The notes beneath the pieces are model-generated. The model was not told the DNA's origin. It made no database searches and saw only the letters and a program-made list of their open reading frames with translations. From NCBI RefSeq assembly GCF_001655005.1, contig NZ_LXET01000063.1:116158-180157 (forward strand): a stretch of DNA of 64,000 bases, read 5' to 3'. This DNA comes from Hafnia paralvei ATCC 29927. Lineage in GTDB: Bacteria; Pseudomonadota; Gammaproteobacteria; Enterobacterales; Enterobacteriaceae. Positions 53,548-62,960 of this stretch are shown in pieces; position 1 is the stretch's first letter, and each line of letters opens with the position of its first letter. Both the position numbers and the translations under genes were made by a program.

Positions 53548-55416
53548 ATGAGTTCAGAGCATAAACGTTCATTAACGACAGTCACACTGGCCGCAATCGG
53601 TGTAGTGTATGGCGATATAGGTACGAGTCCGTTATATACCTTACGCGAGTGTTTTTCTGGCCACTACGGTTTTAGTGTTGAGCCAGAAATAGTATTTGGT
53701 TTTCTTTCACTGATTTTCTGGATGCAGATCCTGATTGTATCCCTTAAATACTTAACTTTCGTTATGCGCGCAGATAATGCCGGCGAAGGGGGGATATTAA
53801 CCCTAATGTCATTAGCGGGGCGGAATACTGCACCTAAAGTGACGGCAATATTAGTGATCTTGGGGTTAATTGGTGGCAGCTTCTTCTATGGGGAAGTGGT
53901 GATTACGCCAGCAATTTCGGTGATGTCAGCAATAGAAGGCCTTGAGATAGCAGCACCGTCTCTTGATCCCTATATTGTTCCGCTCTCCATTCTGGTTCTG
54001 ACCATTCTGTTTTTCATTCAAAAACATGGAACGGGGAGTATCGGTAAACTCTTTGCGCCGGTCATGGTGCTATGGTTTCTCACGTTGGCCATCCTCGGCG
54101 CTCGCAGTATTATCGATAACCCGCAAGTGCTCACTGCGCTAAACCCTAAATGGGCTATTGGATTCTTCGTTGAACATCGTTCAATGGCATTCTTCGCATT
54201 GGGCGCAGTGGTGCTTTCTATCACTGGTGTTGAAGCTCTGTATGCCGATATGGGACATTTTGGGAAGAAGCCAATTCGTTTAGCGTGGTTTTTCTTTGTC
54301 ATTCCGTCTCTTATCCTGAACTACTTTGGTCAAGGGGCGCTGCTACTGAAAAACCCAGAGGCGATTAAAAACCCGTTCTTCTTGCTTGCACCAGATTGGG
54401 CATTGATTCCACTTCTTATTCTGGCGACTTTTGCGACGGTTATCGCTTCACAGGCGGTTATTTCTGGCGTCTTCTCATTAACGCGGCAGGCTGTTCGTCT
54501 CGGCTATCTACCCCCGATGCGCATTATCCATACCTCTGATATGGAAGCGGGACAAATATACATACCAGCAATCAATTGGGCGCTGTATATCTCGGTGGTT
54601 ATTGTTATCGCGAGCTTCGAACATTCCAGTAATCTGGCTGCGGCTTACGGTATTGCTGTGACAGGAACCATGGTATTAACCAGTATTCTCTGCTGTACCG
54701 TTGCAGTGAAAAACTGGCACTGGAACCGCTTTGTGGTCATGATTCTGCTCGCGGGTCTGTTATGTATGGATATTCCACTCTTTACAGCCAACGCGCTGAA
54801 ATTCTTCTCTGGTGGTTGGTTGCCGCTTGCATTGGGGCTTGTGATGTTCATCATTATGACCACATGGAAAAGCGAGCGTTTCCGCCTGCTGCGTCGTTTA
54901 CATGAACATGGTAACTCTTTGGAAGCAATGATTGCCTCATTAGAGAAATCCCCTCCGGTTCGTGTGCAAGGAACCGCGGTCTATATGTCGCGAGCGATGA
55001 ACGTCATTCCTTTTGCGCTGTTACATAATCTCAAACATAACAAAGTGCTACATGAACGGGTGATCTTGCTTACGCTTCGCACGGAAGATGCTCCTTATGT
55101 ACACAATGTTCGGCGTGTGACCATTGAGCAACTGTCGCCTACTTTCTGGCGAGTCGTAGCGAGCTACGGTTTTAAAGAAACGCCAAACGTAGAAGAAATC
55201 TTCCATCGCTGTGGTTTGGAAGGATTGCCGTGTCGGATGATGGAAACCTCGTTCTTCATGTCTCACGAATCTCTGATCTTGGGCAATCGTCCGTGGTATT
55301 TAAAAGCACGTGGCAAACTGTTTATGGCCTTAAGTCGAAATGCACTGCAGGCTGCCGATCAATTCGAGATCCCGCCAAACAGGGTGATCGAGCTTGGTAC
55401 GCAGGTGGAAATTTAG
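53548..55416 (+). CDS. kup: Low-affinity potassium:proton symporter Kup
   Basis: KUP/HAK-family inner-membrane K+ importer with about 12 TM helices and a cytoplasmic C-terminal domain. The ATG at 53548 gives 622 residues, the E. coli length; another ATG eight codons upstream is possible, and neither has a strong ribosome site. Signature GVVYGDIGTSPLYTLRE near residues 19-35 and SFFYGEVVITPAISV. It is divergent from ravA with about 260 bp between. Confidence 0.96.
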   Translation: MSSEHKRSLTTVTLAAIGVVYGDIGTSPLYTLRECFSGHYGFSVEPEIVFGFLSLIFWMQILIVSLKYLTFVMRADNAGEGGILTLMSLAGRNTAPKVTAILVILGLIGGSFFYGEVVITPAISVMSAIEGLEIAAPSLDPYIVPLSILVLTILFFIQKHGTGSIGKLFAPVMVLWFLTLAILGARSIIDNPQVLTALNPKWAIGFFVEHRSMAFFALGAVVLSITGVEALYADMGHFGKKPIRLAWFFFVIPSLILNYFGQGALLLKNPEAIKNPFFLLAPDWALIPLLILATFATVIASQAVISGVFSLTRQAVRLGYLPPMRIIHTSDMEAGQIYIPAINWALYISVVIVIASFEHSSNLAAAYGIAVTGTMVLTSILCCTVAVKNWHWNRFVVMILLAGLLCMDIPLFTANALKFFSGGWLPLALGLVMFIIMTTWKSERFRLLRRLHEHGNSLEAMIASLEKSPPVRVQGTAVYMSRAMNVIPFALLHNLKHNKVLHERVILLTLRTEDAPYVHNVRRVTIEQLSPTFWRVVASYGFKETPNVEEIFHRCGLEGLPCRMMETSFFMSHESLILGNRPWYLKARGKLFMALSRNALQAADQFEIPPNRVIELGTQVEI

Positions 55417-55445
55417 GCATTGCATATACCTAGGTAGTTTTTCCG

Positions 55446-55483
55446 CAAGGTTTGGGATGTGCATCCAGCGCCCCCAAACCTTG
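55446..55483. repeat. Inverted repeat downstream of kup
   Basis: CAAGGTTTGGG (55446-55456) and CCCAAACCTTG (55473-55483) are perfect 11-bp arms with a 16-nt loop, 30 nt past the kup stop. There is no U tract; it may end or protect the kup mRNA. Confidence 0.65.
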
Positions 55484-55544
55484 TGAGACTCCTTTCCGTC
55501 GTTGGCTTTCTCTACCAATACTTAAACGCAGAAAATAATAAGTA

Positions 55545-55576
55545 GTTTCAGCTTAACGGCGCATATAAGCTGAAAC
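55545..55576. repeat. Inverted repeat upstream of the rbs operators
   Basis: GTTTCAGCTTA (55545-55555) and TAAGCTGAAAC (55566-55576), perfect 11-bp arms with a 10-nt spacer, 11 bp before the first RbsR-type operator. It could be a protein-binding palindrome or a second stem after kup; function unknown. Confidence 0.6.
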
Positions 55577-55584
55577 GCTTCTGC

Positions 55585-55602
55585 TAGCGAAACGTTTCGA
55601 TA
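55585..55602. promoter_or_regulatory. RbsR-type operator 1
   Basis: Palindrome CGAAACGTTTCG centred at 55593.5, within TAGCGAAACGTTTCGATA. This is the LacI-family RbsR core; the right half-site differs from consensus at one flanking base. Confidence 0.8.
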
Positions 55603-55628
55603 GAGATCACATTTCTTCATATTATTTA

Positions 55629-55656
55629 TTGTCTGTGTTTTATTAGCTCCTAAACT
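55629..55656 (+). promoter_or_regulatory. Likely promoter of rbsDACBKR
   Basis: TTGTCT, 16-nt spacer, TAAACT (about 55629-55656), lying between the two RbsR operators. The spacing is good and the hexamers are imperfect, as expected for a regulated promoter. Confidence 0.5.
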
Positions 55657-55662
55657 CCCTCT

Positions 55663-55684
55663 CAAGCGAAACGTTTCGCTGATG
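55663..55684. promoter_or_regulatory. RbsR operator 2 (consensus)
   Basis: Perfect 16-bp palindrome AGCGAAACGTTTCGCT (55665-55680) followed by GATGG, matching the E. coli rbs operator CAGCGAAACGTTTCGCTGATGG almost fully. Centre at 55672.5, 79 bp from operator 1 and just before the rbsD start. Confidence 0.92.
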
Positions 55685-55694
55685 GAGCAAATAA

Positions 55695-56114
55695 ATGAAA
55701 AAAGGCACTTTACTCAACTCTGAGATTTCCTATCTCATTTCTCGTTTAGGTCATACCGACGCCATTGTTGTGGGTGATGCGGGGCTTCCAATTCCTGATT
55801 CGACTCAGCGTATTGATTTAGCGCTGACTCATGGGGTTCCCGGTTTTTTGCAGGTTGTTGGTGTGATTACGCAGGAAATGCAGGTTGAGAAAGCGGTTAT
55901 TGCGCAAGAGATGCCTAGTAATAACTCCGTGATTCATGAACAGTTACTTGATCACTTGAAACAACTCGAACAACACCAGGGAAATACCATCACGGTGGAG
56001 TATGTCAGCCATGAGCAATTTAAAGCGCTGAGCTCTGCCAGTAAGGCCGTCATTCGTAGCGGAGAGTGTTCTCCCTATGCCAATGTTCTGCTTTATTCTG
56101 GCGTAACCTTCTGA
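55695..56114 (+). CDS. rbsD: D-ribose pyranase
   Basis: Interconverts beta-pyranose and beta-furanose forms of ribose so that RbsK can act. 139 residues as in E. coli. Catalytic His is in SRLGHTDAIVVGDAGLPIP (about residue 20), and GECSPYANVLLYSGVTF closes the ring interface. Start MKKGTLLNSEISY with GGAG 9 nt upstream (ATGGAGCAAATAA). First gene of the rbs operon. Confidence 0.97.
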   Translation: MKKGTLLNSEISYLISRLGHTDAIVVGDAGLPIPDSTQRIDLALTHGVPGFLQVVGVITQEMQVEKAVIAQEMPSNNSVIHEQLLDHLKQLEQHQGNTITVEYVSHEQFKALSSASKAVIRSGECSPYANVLLYSGVTF

Positions 56115-56121
56115 GGCCGCT

Positions 56122-57627
56122 ATGCAACCTTTATTAGCCTTAAAAGGCATTGATAAAAGCTTTCCTGGGGTTAAAGCCCTGTCTGGTGCCGCGCTAAATG
56201 TTTATCCGGGACGCGTAATGGCGTTAGTCGGTGAAAATGGTGCGGGTAAGTCCACGATGATGAAAGTGTTAACCGGTATCTATCAAAAAGATGCCGGGAC
56301 TCAGCACTTTTTGGGTAAAGAGGTCGTTTTTAATGGCCCTAAGTCTTCTCAGGAAGCGGGTATCGGTATTATTCACCAAGAATTAAACCTCATTCCACAA
56401 CTCACGATTGCCGAGAACATTTTCTTGGGGCGTGAATTTGTTAACCGTTTGGGCTGTATTGACTGGAAAAAGATGTATGCCGAAGCGGATAAACTTCTGG
56501 CTCGTTTAAATATTCGCTACAGCAGCCATCGGCTGGTGGGCGATTTATCCATCGGCGATCAGCAAATGGTGGAGATCGCCAAGGTGCTGAGCTTTGAATC
56601 CAAAGTCATCATCATGGATGAGCCAACAGATGCTTTAACGGATACTGAAACTGAGTCACTGTTCAAGGTGATTAATGAGCTGAAGGCTGAAGGGCGCGGC
56701 ATAGTTTACATTTCACACCGTTTAAAAGAGATCTTTGAGATCTGCGATGACGTCACTATTTTCCGTGACGGGCAGTTTATCGCTGAGCGCCCTGTCAGTG
56801 AGTTACAGGAAGACTCTCTCATTGAAATGATGGTTGGTCGTAAGCTGGAAGAGCAATACCCACGCTTAAACCAGCCGCGTGGTGAGCTCCGTCTGCAGGT
56901 GAAAGGCTTGTATGGCCCTGGGGTTGAAAACGTTAGCTTTGATCTCTATCGCGGAGAGATTTTAGGCGTATCTGGCTTGATGGGGGCTGGGCGTACTGAA
57001 CTGATGAAGATTCTGTATGGCGCGTTACCGCGTAAGCAGGGATTTGTCATGCTCGACGGCCGAGAGGTCGTGACTCATTCACCCCAGGATGGTTTAGCGA
57101 ACGGTATTGTTTACATCTCTGAAGACCGTAAGCGTGACGGTTTGGTTCTGGGGATGTCCGTTAAAGAAAATATGTCGCTTACCGCATTGCGCTACTTCAG
57201 CCGTGCCAATGGCTCACTCAAACACACCGAAGAGCAAGAGGCCGTTAGCGATTTTATGCGCTTATTCAACGTGAAAACGCCATCAATGGATCAGCCTATT
57301 GGACTACTTTCTGGTGGTAATCAGCAAAAAGTGGCCATTGCGCGTGGCCTCATGACGCGTCCAAAAGTTCTGATCCTTGATGAACCCACTCGCGGTGTAG
57401 ACGTTGGCGCCAAAAAAGAGATTTACCAACTTATTAACCAGTTCAAACAAGAAGGTCTGAGCATCATTTTGGTGTCTTCAGAAATGCCCGAGGTGCTTGG
57501 CATGAGTGACCGTATTTTGGTTATGCATGATGGTCATCTGAGTGGGGAATTCCCTATTGAACAGGCAACCCAAGAAGTGCTGATGGCAGCCGCCGTTGGC
57601 AAGCAATACGGCGTGAAGCAGGAGTAA
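56122..57627 (+). CDS. rbsA: Ribose ABC transporter ATPase RbsA
   Basis: Tandem ABC ATPase of 501 residues as in E. coli. First domain: Walker A GENGAGKST (about 38-46), signature LSIGDQQMVEIAK, Walker B VIIMDEPTDALT. Second domain: degenerate P-loop GLMGAGRTE, signature LSGGNQQKVAIARG, Walker B LILDEPTRGVD. Degeneracy of the second P-loop is normal for sugar transporters of this class. Seven bp after rbsD. Confidence 0.98.
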   Translation: MQPLLALKGIDKSFPGVKALSGAALNVYPGRVMALVGENGAGKSTMMKVLTGIYQKDAGTQHFLGKEVVFNGPKSSQEAGIGIIHQELNLIPQLTIAENIFLGREFVNRLGCIDWKKMYAEADKLLARLNIRYSSHRLVGDLSIGDQQMVEIAKVLSFESKVIIMDEPTDALTDTETESLFKVINELKAEGRGIVYISHRLKEIFEICDDVTIFRDGQFIAERPVSELQEDSLIEMMVGRKLEEQYPRLNQPRGELRLQVKGLYGPGVENVSFDLYRGEILGVSGLMGAGRTELMKILYGALPRKQGFVMLDGREVVTHSPQDGLANGIVYISEDRKRDGLVLGMSVKENMSLTALRYFSRANGSLKHTEEQEAVSDFMRLFNVKTPSMDQPIGLLSGGNQQKVAIARGLMTRPKVLILDEPTRGVDVGAKKEIYQLINQFKQEGLSIILVSSEMPEVLGMSDRILVMHDGHLSGEFPIEQATQEVLMAAAVGKQYGVKQE

Positions 57628-57633
57628 TCGCAG

Positions 57634-58614
57634 ATGAACACCGAGACAACCCAGAAACAAGGTGGGTTTAGTAAAGATCAGTTAAAAACGTTGTTGCTGG
57701 AACAAAAATCGCTGATCGCCCTGCTGGTGCTGATTGCGGTAGTGTCCTCAATGAGCCCTAACTTCTTTACGCTCAATAACCTATTCAACATTTTGCAGCA
57801 GACGTCGGTCAACGCCATTATGGCGGTGGGGATGACGCTGGTGATTCTAACTTCGGGCATTGATTTATCCGTTGGATCATTACTGGCCGTAACTGGCGCT
57901 GTCGCAGCCTCCATTGTTGGATTAGAAGTTAATGCATTTATTGCTGTATTTGCAGCTCTCGCTTTGGGCGCCGCCATTGGTGGCTGTACGGGTGTGATTG
58001 TTGCAAAAGGCAAAGTTCAGGCATTTATCGCGACGTTGGTCATGATGCTGCTATTACGCGGTGTCACGATGGTGTACACCAATGGTAGCCCGATCAATAC
58101 CGGCTTCTCTGATGCAGCGGATCTCTTCGGTTGGTTTGGTATTGGCCGTCCTCTTGGCATACCTACACCTATCTGGCTGATGGTTATTGTGTTTGCGTTA
58201 GCATGGTACATGCTGCACCACACTCGTCTTGGTCGTTATATCTATGCACTAGGCGGTAATGAGTCAGCGACTCGCTTGTCTGGTATCAGCGTTGACCGCG
58301 TCAAAATTATTGTTTATTCGCTGTGTGGTTTACTCTCTGCCTTGGCGGGTGTGATTGAGGTCGCTCGTCTTTCCTCAGCGCAGCCAACGGCGGGTACAGG
58401 CTATGAGTTGGATGCTATCGCCGCCGTTGTACTGGGAGGAACCAGTTTGGCGGGAGGTAAAGGCCGTATTATGGGGACTTTGATCGGTGCATTGATTTTA
58501 GGCTTCCTCAATAATGGGCTGAACTTACTGGGTGTTTCGTCTTACTACCAAATGATCGTTAAAGCAGTGGTTATTTTGCTGGCGGTTCTGGTAGACAACA
58601 AAAGCAACAAATAA
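57634..58614 (+). CDS. rbsC: Ribose ABC transporter permease RbsC
   Basis: Inner-membrane permease, 326 residues (E. coli 321), about 10 hydrophobic segments. Conserved NAIMAVGMTLVILTSGIDLS (split at the motif GIDLSVGS), GNESATRLSGI and AVVLGGTSLAGGKG, the ATPase-contact loop. Six bp after rbsA. Confidence 0.98.
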   Translation: MNTETTQKQGGFSKDQLKTLLLEQKSLIALLVLIAVVSSMSPNFFTLNNLFNILQQTSVNAIMAVGMTLVILTSGIDLSVGSLLAVTGAVAASIVGLEVNAFIAVFAALALGAAIGGCTGVIVAKGKVQAFIATLVMMLLLRGVTMVYTNGSPINTGFSDAADLFGWFGIGRPLGIPTPIWLMVIVFALAWYMLHHTRLGRYIYALGGNESATRLSGISVDRVKIIVYSLCGLLSALAGVIEVARLSSAQPTAGTGYELDAIAAVVLGGTSLAGGKGRIMGTLIGALILGFLNNGLNLLGVSSYYQMIVKAVVILLAVLVDNKSNK

Positions 58615-58638
58615 TCTTCCCTACAGGAAACGACGATA

Positions 58639-59526
58639 ATGAATATGAAAAAACTGGCAACTTTAATCTCCGCGGCCGCTTTAAGTGCAACCCTGAGCGC
58701 CAACGCAATGGCGCAAGATACCATTGCGCTGGTGGTATCAACGCTGAACAACCCGTTCTTTGTCTCCATGAAAGATGGTGCACAGAAAGAAGCGGATAAA
58801 TTAGGCTATAAACTGGTCATTCTGGATTCTCAGAACAACCCAGCAAAAGAGTTGGCTAACGTACAGGATCTAACGGTACGTGGTACCAAATTGATGCTGA
58901 TTAACCCAACTGATTCTGATGCCGTCGGTAATGCTATTCTGATGGCTAATCAGGCAAAAATTCCGGTAATCACCTTAGACCGTGCAGCGAACAAAGGTGA
59001 AGTTGTGAGTCATATCGCTTCTGATAACGTTGCAGGTGGTAAAGCAGCTGGAGAATTTATCGCGAAGAAGTTGGGTGACAATGCCAAAGTCATTCAGCTC
59101 GAAGGTATCGCCGGAACATCAGCAGCTCGTGAGCGCGGCGACGGTTTCAAAAAAGCGCAGGAAGAACACAAGTTTAATATGTTGGCTAGTCAGCCTGCAG
59201 ATTTCGACCGTACCAAGGGTCTGAACGTGATGCAGAACCTGTTGACTGCGCATCCTCAGGTACAAGCCGTATTTGCACAGAATGATGAAATGGCGTTGGG
59301 TGCTTTACGTGCGTTGCAAACCGCTGGCAAAAGCGATGTATTGGTCGTTGGCTTTGACGGTACCGCTGATGGTGTAAAAGCGGTTCAGCGTGGCAAATTG
59401 GGTGCAACCGTTGCTCAACAGCCTGAGCAAATTGGCGTAATTGGCGTAGAAACAGCGGATAAAGTATTGAAAGGTGAGAAAGTGCCGGCCAATATCCCTG
59501 TTGAGCTAAAACTGGTTACCGAGTAA
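58639..59526 (+). CDS. rbsB: Periplasmic ribose-binding protein RbsB
   Basis: Receptor for ribose uptake and, in E. coli, chemotaxis through Trg. 295 residues (E. coli 296). Signal peptide MNMKKLATLISAAALSATLS ends ANAMA-QD near residue 25. Sugar-binding residues sit in STLNNPFFVSMKDG, SQNNPAKELANVQDL, LDRAANKGEV, GTSAARERGDGF and FAQNDEMALGA, with GFDGTADG. A strong stem-loop follows. Confidence 0.98.
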   Translation: MNMKKLATLISAAALSATLSANAMAQDTIALVVSTLNNPFFVSMKDGAQKEADKLGYKLVILDSQNNPAKELANVQDLTVRGTKLMLINPTDSDAVGNAILMANQAKIPVITLDRAANKGEVVSHIASDNVAGGKAAGEFIAKKLGDNAKVIQLEGIAGTSAARERGDGFKKAQEEHKFNMLASQPADFDRTKGLNVMQNLLTAHPQVQAVFAQNDEMALGALRALQTAGKSDVLVVGFDGTADGVKAVQRGKLGATVAQQPEQIGVIGVETADKVLKGEKVPANIPVELKLVTE

Positions 59527-59532
59527 TAAAAA

Positions 59533-59560
59533 CGCCGCCGCAGACAGTTCTGCGGCGGTG
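59533..59560 (+). terminator. Stem-loop between rbsB and rbsK
   Basis: CGCCGCCGCAGA (59533-59544), loop CAGT, TCTGCGGCGGTG (59549-59560): 12 bp with one G-T pair. No U tract follows, so it likely stabilises the rbsB mRNA and lowers expression of rbsK and rbsR. Confidence 0.8.
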
Positions 59561-59582
59561 TCCATTTAAGGGATTAGGTAAG

Positions 59583-60506
59583 ATGCAAAAAGGCAAATTG
59601 GTGGTGTTGGGCAGTATTAATGCTGATCATATCTTAAATATTGAACACTTCCCTCGCCCAGGTGAAACGGTTCTAGGTCAGCAATATAAAGTGGCGTTTG
59701 GTGGTAAAGGCGCTAATCAAGCAGTCGCTGCTGGCCGTAGCGGTGCCGATATTTCCTTTATTGCATGCGTTGGACAGGACGATATTGGTGAACGCATTTG
59801 TCAGCAACTTTCTAGTGATAACATTGATACTCAAGCAATAGGTGCTATTGAGGGACAAACCACCGGTGTTGCTCTAATTTTTGTTAATCAAGACGGCGAA
59901 AATGTCATTGGTATCAGCGCTGGCGCTAATGCTGCGGTAACACCTGTTTATTTATCTCGTCATCAGAAACTGATAGAAAATGCCGATGCGCTGTTGATGC
60001 AGCTCGAATCACCGTTAGAAACCGTTATTGCCGCTGCTAAATTAGCTCGCGAGCACAATACGCAGGTGATTTTAAATCCGGCACCGGCTCGCGAACTGCC
60101 CGATGAACTGCTCTCTAATATTGATGTCATCACGCCAAATGAAACTGAAGCTGAAAAGCTGACGGGTATTGCTGTAAAAGATGATCTCGGTGCTCAGCGT
60201 GCGGCAGATATCCTGCATCAAAAAGGAATTAAAACCGTATTGATAACCTTGGGAAGCCGTGGCGTATGGCTCAGCCAAAATCAGCAGGGAAAAACCATTC
60301 CCGGATTTAAAGTGAAAGCCGTCGATACTATCGCTGCAGGCGATACGTTCAACGGTGCCTTAGTGACCGCCTTGTTGGAAGGCGTGGAAATTAATGCTGC
60401 AGTACGTTTTGCACATGCGGCCGCAGCGATCGCTGTTACGCGTGAAGGCGCACAGCCATCCGTTCCTTGGCGCAAAGAGATCGATTCTTTTCTCCAGTCA
60501 CATTAA
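59583..60506 (+). CDS. rbsK: Ribokinase
   Basis: PfkB-family kinase that phosphorylates ribose at O5. 307 residues (E. coli 309). Signature 1 VAFGGKGANQAVAAGRSG near 38-55; signature 2 VDTIAAGDTFNGALVTALLE near 248-267 with the catalytic Asp in GDTF. PNETEAEKLTG lies between. AGGTAAG precedes the ATG. Confidence 0.98.
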   Translation: MQKGKLVVLGSINADHILNIEHFPRPGETVLGQQYKVAFGGKGANQAVAAGRSGADISFIACVGQDDIGERICQQLSSDNIDTQAIGAIEGQTTGVALIFVNQDGENVIGISAGANAAVTPVYLSRHQKLIENADALLMQLESPLETVIAAAKLAREHNTQVILNPAPARELPDELLSNIDVITPNETEAEKLTGIAVKDDLGAQRAADILHQKGIKTVLITLGSRGVWLSQNQQGKTIPGFKVKAVDTIAAGDTFNGALVTALLEGVEINAAVRFAHAAAAIAVTREGAQPSVPWRKEIDSFLQSH

Positions 60507-60533
60507 GAGTCGCGGTATTAGGAGTAGCTCTGC

Positions 60534-61535
60534 GTGACCACCATGAAAGACGTCGCCCGCTTAGCGGGCGTATCAACGTCCACCGTTTCCCATGTCATCA
60601 ATAACAACCGCTTTGTGAGCGACTCTGTGCGCGACAAAGTGCTATCTGCGGTCAAAGAGCTTAACTATGCGCCTTCCGCATTGGCGAGGAGTCTAAAGCT
60701 CAATCAAACTCGAACTATCGGTATGCTCGTCACGACCAGTAACAACCCTTTTTTTGCTGAAGTGGTTCGTGGCGTTGAGCGCAGCTGCTATGAGCGTGGC
60801 TATAGCCTTATTCTATGTAATACCGAAGGGGATGTGTCTCGTATGAATCAGAGTCTAGAGACGCTGCTGCAAAAGCGCGTTGATGGCTTATTGATGATGT
60901 GCACGGAGAGCTATCGGCCGGCGCGTGAAATGCTGAGTCGCTATCCATCATTACCTACAGTGATGATGGACTGGGCCGTATTCGATGGTCCAAATGATGT
61001 AATCCAAGATAATTCATTTTTCGGTGGCCAAATTGCTACTCGGCATCTGTTAGAGCGTGGCTATACCAAAATTGCCTGTATCGCTGGGCCAAAAGATAAA
61101 ACTCCAGCATGGGAGCGCTTGGAAGGTTTCCGTCATGAAATGCAGATGGCGGGGATTACCATTCCTGATGAGTATGTCATTTTTAGTGACTTTGAGTTTT
61201 CAGGTGGCGTTAATGCGATGAATCAGTTACTCGCACTGCCTGAACCACCCCATGCGGTATTCACAGGCAATGATGCGATGGCGGTTGGTGTCTATCAGGC
61301 TTTATATCGTGCAGGATTAAAAGTTGGCGAGGATGTCGCTGTTATAGGCTACGACGATATTGAGATGTCTCAGTATCTTTCGCCACCGTTAACCACCATT
61401 CACCAGCCCAAAGATGAGCTGGGGGAGTTAGCTGTAGACACACTCTTACATCGGCTCATGAATCTTAGCCTAGAACCACAAACTCTGGTTTTAACGCCAG
61501 AGCTCATGGTTAGGGATTCTGTTGGGCAGATTTAG
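60534..61535 (+). CDS. rbsR: Ribose operon repressor RbsR
   Basis: LacI-family repressor of the rbs operon, derepressed by ribose. 333 residues from a GTG start with AGGAG 12 nt upstream. HTH and hinge: MKDVARLAGVSTSTVSHVIN then FVSDSVRDKV and the hinge ALARSLKLNQT. The periplasmic-binding-like core ends PPLTTIHQPKDELGELAVD. Its 3' end overlaps the convergent hsrA by 26 bp. Confidence 0.97.
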   Translation: MTTMKDVARLAGVSTSTVSHVINNNRFVSDSVRDKVLSAVKELNYAPSALARSLKLNQTRTIGMLVTTSNNPFFAEVVRGVERSCYERGYSLILCNTEGDVSRMNQSLETLLQKRVDGLLMMCTESYRPAREMLSRYPSLPTVMMDWAVFDGPNDVIQDNSFFGGQIATRHLLERGYTKIACIAGPKDKTPAWERLEGFRHEMQMAGITIPDEYVIFSDFEFSGGVNAMNQLLALPEPPHAVFTGNDAMAVGVYQALYRAGLKVGEDVAVIGYDDIEMSQYLSPPLTTIHQPKDELGELAVDTLLHRLMNLSLEPQTLVLTPELMVRDSVGQI

Positions 61536-62949
61536 TCTCTCGACTTTTTCTACGTAGCTGCGCTTTACGCCCTTTAATTAAGGCATCGCCATCGGTAGGG
61601 CGCAGCATTAAGAAGATCAGCGCTGACAGAATAGTCACTATACCCATAGTAATAAAGGTGTAGTGGAAGTGATCGACTAATGAGCCAAACGACAGTGAAT
61701 CGTAGAATCGCAATACCGCTGCACTGACAGCGACCCCAAAACTAATTGATAGCTGCTGAGTCACTGCTAAAACACTATTCCCTGCGCTGGCATTTTTATC
61801 GGTTAAATCACCTAATGAAATGGTATTCATCGACGTAAATTGAGTCGACATCACCATGCCCAGTAAAAATAGCGGCAAAACCAACATCCATAGCGGCATA
61901 TCAGGTGTTTGCAGAGAGAACTGGGCAATCATTACGCCGATAATCATCGTCACACACACCAGCGTCTTGCGATAACCAAATCGACGCAAAACGCCGGTCA
62001 CGGTCGATTTTGCGATTATCGAGCCAATGGCTGTTGGTGCCATCATACAACCCGCAATGATGGCTGAATAACCGAAACCGACTTGCAGCATTAAAGGCAT
62101 CAGGAAAGGGATACAGCCAGTGCCAAGGCGTGATGCTACGTTGCCAATGATGCCGATAGAGAAAGTACGTGTTTTAAAGAGTGGTAAGTCAATGAGTGGC
62201 TGCGGGTGAACGCGAGCATGAAGAACATAGATAAATAGAAGAGCTACCCCAGCAAACAATATCAGCCATGCATATACCATTGGCAGAACATTCTCGCCAA
62301 ACAGCTCCATGCCGGTAGAAAGGCAAACTAAACTTAAACCAAAAACCAAAAAGCCCACATAGTCGAAACGTCTGGTCGGTGTCGTGAAATCTGGCATGTA
62401 ACGGCGAGCGTAGAAAATACCGGCAACACCAATCGGAATATTGATTAGAAATATCCAGTGCCAGGTTGCAACGGTGACTAACCAACCACCCAGCATTGGC
62501 CCAACGACTGGACCAATCAAACCTGGCATGGTGACGAAGTTCAATACCGGTAATAGTTCGCTACGAGGGTAGGCTCGTAGCAATGCTAGACGTGCCACTG
62601 GCATCATCATCGCGCCGCCAATTCCCTGCAGCACGCGTGAACATACTAGCATCGCCAATGAGCCAGAAAGAGCACAGGATAACGACCCAAGAGAAAACAA
62701 AGATACGGCGAAAATAAATACTTTACGCGTACCGAATTTATCAGCAACCCATCCACTGACAGGAATGAGCATCGCGACCGTTAACGTATAGCTAATGATG
62801 GCTGATTGCATGGCGAGTGGGGAGCGATCCAAACTACGCGCAATGGACGGAATAGCCGTATTTAAAATGGTTGCGTCCAAAGCTTGCATGAAAAAAGCCA
62901 TGGCTGCGATCCAAGGCAAGCCAGCCATACTACGGGCAGTTTTCGTCAT
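61510..62949 (-). CDS. hsrA: DHA2-family MFS transporter HsrA
   Basis: 14-TM drug:proton antiporter-type protein of 479 residues (E. coli HsrA/YieO 475). DHA2 signatures: motif A-like GWVADKFGTRKVF near residue 66, GIGGAMMMPVARLALL, and motif C MPGLIGPVVGPMLGGWL. The substrate is not known; overexpression in E. coli raises homocysteine-related phenotypes. It begins 11 nt after yieP and is probably cotranscribed and regulated by it. Confidence 0.94.
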   Translation of the reverse strand: MTKTARSMAGLPWIAAMAFFMQALDATILNTAIPSIARSLDRSPLAMQSAIISYTLTVAMLIPVSGWVADKFGTRKVFIFAVSLFSLGSLSCALSGSLAMLVCSRVLQGIGGAMMMPVARLALLRAYPRSELLPVLNFVTMPGLIGPVVGPMLGGWLVTVATWHWIFLINIPIGVAGIFYARRYMPDFTTPTRRFDYVGFLVFGLSLVCLSTGMELFGENVLPMVYAWLILFAGVALLFIYVLHARVHPQPLIDLPLFKTRTFSIGIIGNVASRLGTGCIPFLMPLMLQVGFGYSAIIAGCMMAPTAIGSIIAKSTVTGVLRRFGYRKTLVCVTMIIGVMIAQFSLQTPDMPLWMLVLPLFLLGMVMSTQFTSMNTISLGDLTDKNASAGNSVLAVTQQLSISFGVAVSAAVLRFYDSLSFGSLVDHFHYTFITMGIVTILSALIFLMLRPTDGDALIKGRKAQLRRKSRETKSAQQNP

Positions 62950-62960
62950 ATATGTACCGT

